Positions 63,398 through 64,000 of a stretch of DNA of 64,000 nt are shown piece after piece. Made by a program: the position numbers and the translations under genes. The stretch is from contig CM043944.1 of the NCBI GenBank assembly GCA_014529385.2, positions 62,276,248 to 62,340,247 on the forward strand, given 5' to 3'. The notes under the pieces are model-generated. The model ran no database searches, was not told where the DNA came from, and saw only the letters and a list, made by a program, of their open reading frames with translations. Origin of the DNA: Adiantum capillus-veneris (lineage: Eukaryota; Streptophyta; Polypodiopsida; Polypodiales; Pteridaceae). How positions within the stretch are numbered: the first letter of the stretch is position 1; each line of letters begins with the position of its first letter.

Positions 63398-64000
63398 TGG
63401 TTGTGGGAGAGTTACCTGACATTTGTCCTGTGGTGAACGCTTGGCACAAAGGTGATGGCATGGGAGAGGCCTACGTTGATGGAGCTGCTCAAGTTTGTGT
63501 GATCACACAGTCATCTGTCGAGAAACTGGGTCTCATTACATGCAAGAGCTCTGGGTTTAGGATTCGACTAGTAAACCATGCCAAAGTGAAGTGTTTGGGG
63601 CTGATTAAGAATTTGGAAGTTGAAGTCTTTAACGTGAAGGTTATAGTAAACTTTCATGTTATGCCAGCTGTTATGGGAGCTTTTCCTCTCATTTTGGGAC
63701 GACCTTGGTTGAGAGTTGGTGCTATGCAAGATTGGGGCAAGAACATGATCTGTGTGTATGGCACAAAGGGTGAAAAGCGGGTGTTTGATATGACTACCAA
63801 GCAACCTTTGGCACTAAAAGATGTGATTGAAAATGATGAATCTGAAGTTACCAGTGAAGACAGTTATGAAGATTCAGAAAGTAGCACTGCTTCCAGTTCC
63901 AGTGATGAGGGTGAAGTGTCATTCCTGTTGTTGGACGAGGAGAAGCGAGAAGTGGGTGAAATGTTGCAAGTGGGCCAAAGCATGTATTGGTGGTACCAAA
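63367..64000 (+). CDS. Gypsy-type aspartic protease domain, open to the window end
   Basis: From the ATG at 63367 the frame is open for 211 codons and runs off the window. Its first ten or so codons are out-of-frame copia sequence; from about 63398 it reads a retropepsin-like domain: AYVDGAAQVCVITQSSVEKL, LEVEVFNVKVIVNFHVMP, FPLILGRPWLR. The active site is D-G-A rather than D-S/T-G. An acidic serine-rich linker (EDSYEDSESSTASSSSDEG) follows. No knuckle precedes it. It is best read as part of a Ty3/gypsy polyprotein, fused to the copia relic by insertion or deletion. It has no stop in 600 bp, unlike most relics here. Confidence 0.65.
   Translation, partial: MLRLITIRLGLVVGELPDICPVVNAWHKGDGMGEAYVDGAAQVCVITQSSVEKLGLITCKSSGFRIRLVNHAKVKCLGLIKNLEVEVFNVKVIVNFHVMPAVMGAFPLILGRPWLRVGAMQDWGKNMICVYGTKGEKRVFDMTTKQPLALKDVIENDESEVTSEDSYEDSESSTASSSSDEGEVSFLLLDEEKREVGEMLQVGQSMYWWYQ

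Overview
The window is nuclear DNA of a land plant with a large, transposon-rich genome. The evidence is spliced GT-AG exons of a plant-type OS-9 gene, chromodomain Ty3/gypsy elements, Ty1/copia elements, and tRNA-iMet primer binding sites (TGGTATCAGAGC) throughout. Very long introns would fit a fern, gymnosperm or lycophyte, but the species cannot be fixed from sequence alone. There are no bacterial-style operons, rRNA or tRNA genes, or CRISPR arrays.

One host gene is recognisable. It is OS9, the ER lectin of ER-associated degradation, on the + strand from 35501 to 58297. Seven exons were found (35501-35580, 36001-36204, 36286-36357, 37440-37555, 53334-53400, 53500-53609, 58168-58297). They splice in frame with canonical GT-AG ends and give 258 codons covering the whole MRH lectin domain. 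Only the first exon (signal peptide) was not found. Two introns are swollen by transposons: 15.8 kb (37556-53333) and 4.6 kb (53610-58167).

Region 1-35 kb is nested retrotransposon wreckage. 1-5 kb holds a gag-protease relic (family K) ending in a 3-kb inverted repeat. 5.4-8 kb holds a family A remnant and an LTR. 8.4-22.3 kb is a Ty3/gypsy chromovirus (family B, +). Its gag is split by a family C element (-, 9332-17943), whose protease is itself split by a family A element (-, 11932-14820). A second C element (+, 22307-25528) sits in the 3' LTR of B. 25.5-29 kb has no recognisable coding. 29-34.6 kb holds another C-type LTR and two eroded gypsy relics (D, E).

Region 37.6-53.3 kb (the large OS9 intron) contains a B-type LTR (G, -) split by a non-autonomous element F (-), whose LTR is split by a 4.66-kb copia element (-, 38813-43471) with perfect 5-bp target duplications. 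It also holds a B-type 3' end with LTR (H, +), a LINE fragment, a hairpin and microsatellites. The 53.6-58.2 kb intron holds another B-type 3' end plus LTR (J, +) and a gypsy RNase H-integrase fragment. After OS9 come a gypsy gag (-, 59.1-59.9 kb), a decayed copia element (+, 60.8-63.4 kb) and an open gypsy-like protease frame running off the window end.

The LTRs of families A, B, G, H and J share a U3 cassette built on TGACGTGGC and an R-region motif built on GAAATACCGAAAGGGG, despite otherwise divergent sequence. Every retrotransposon copy seen is broken or incomplete.
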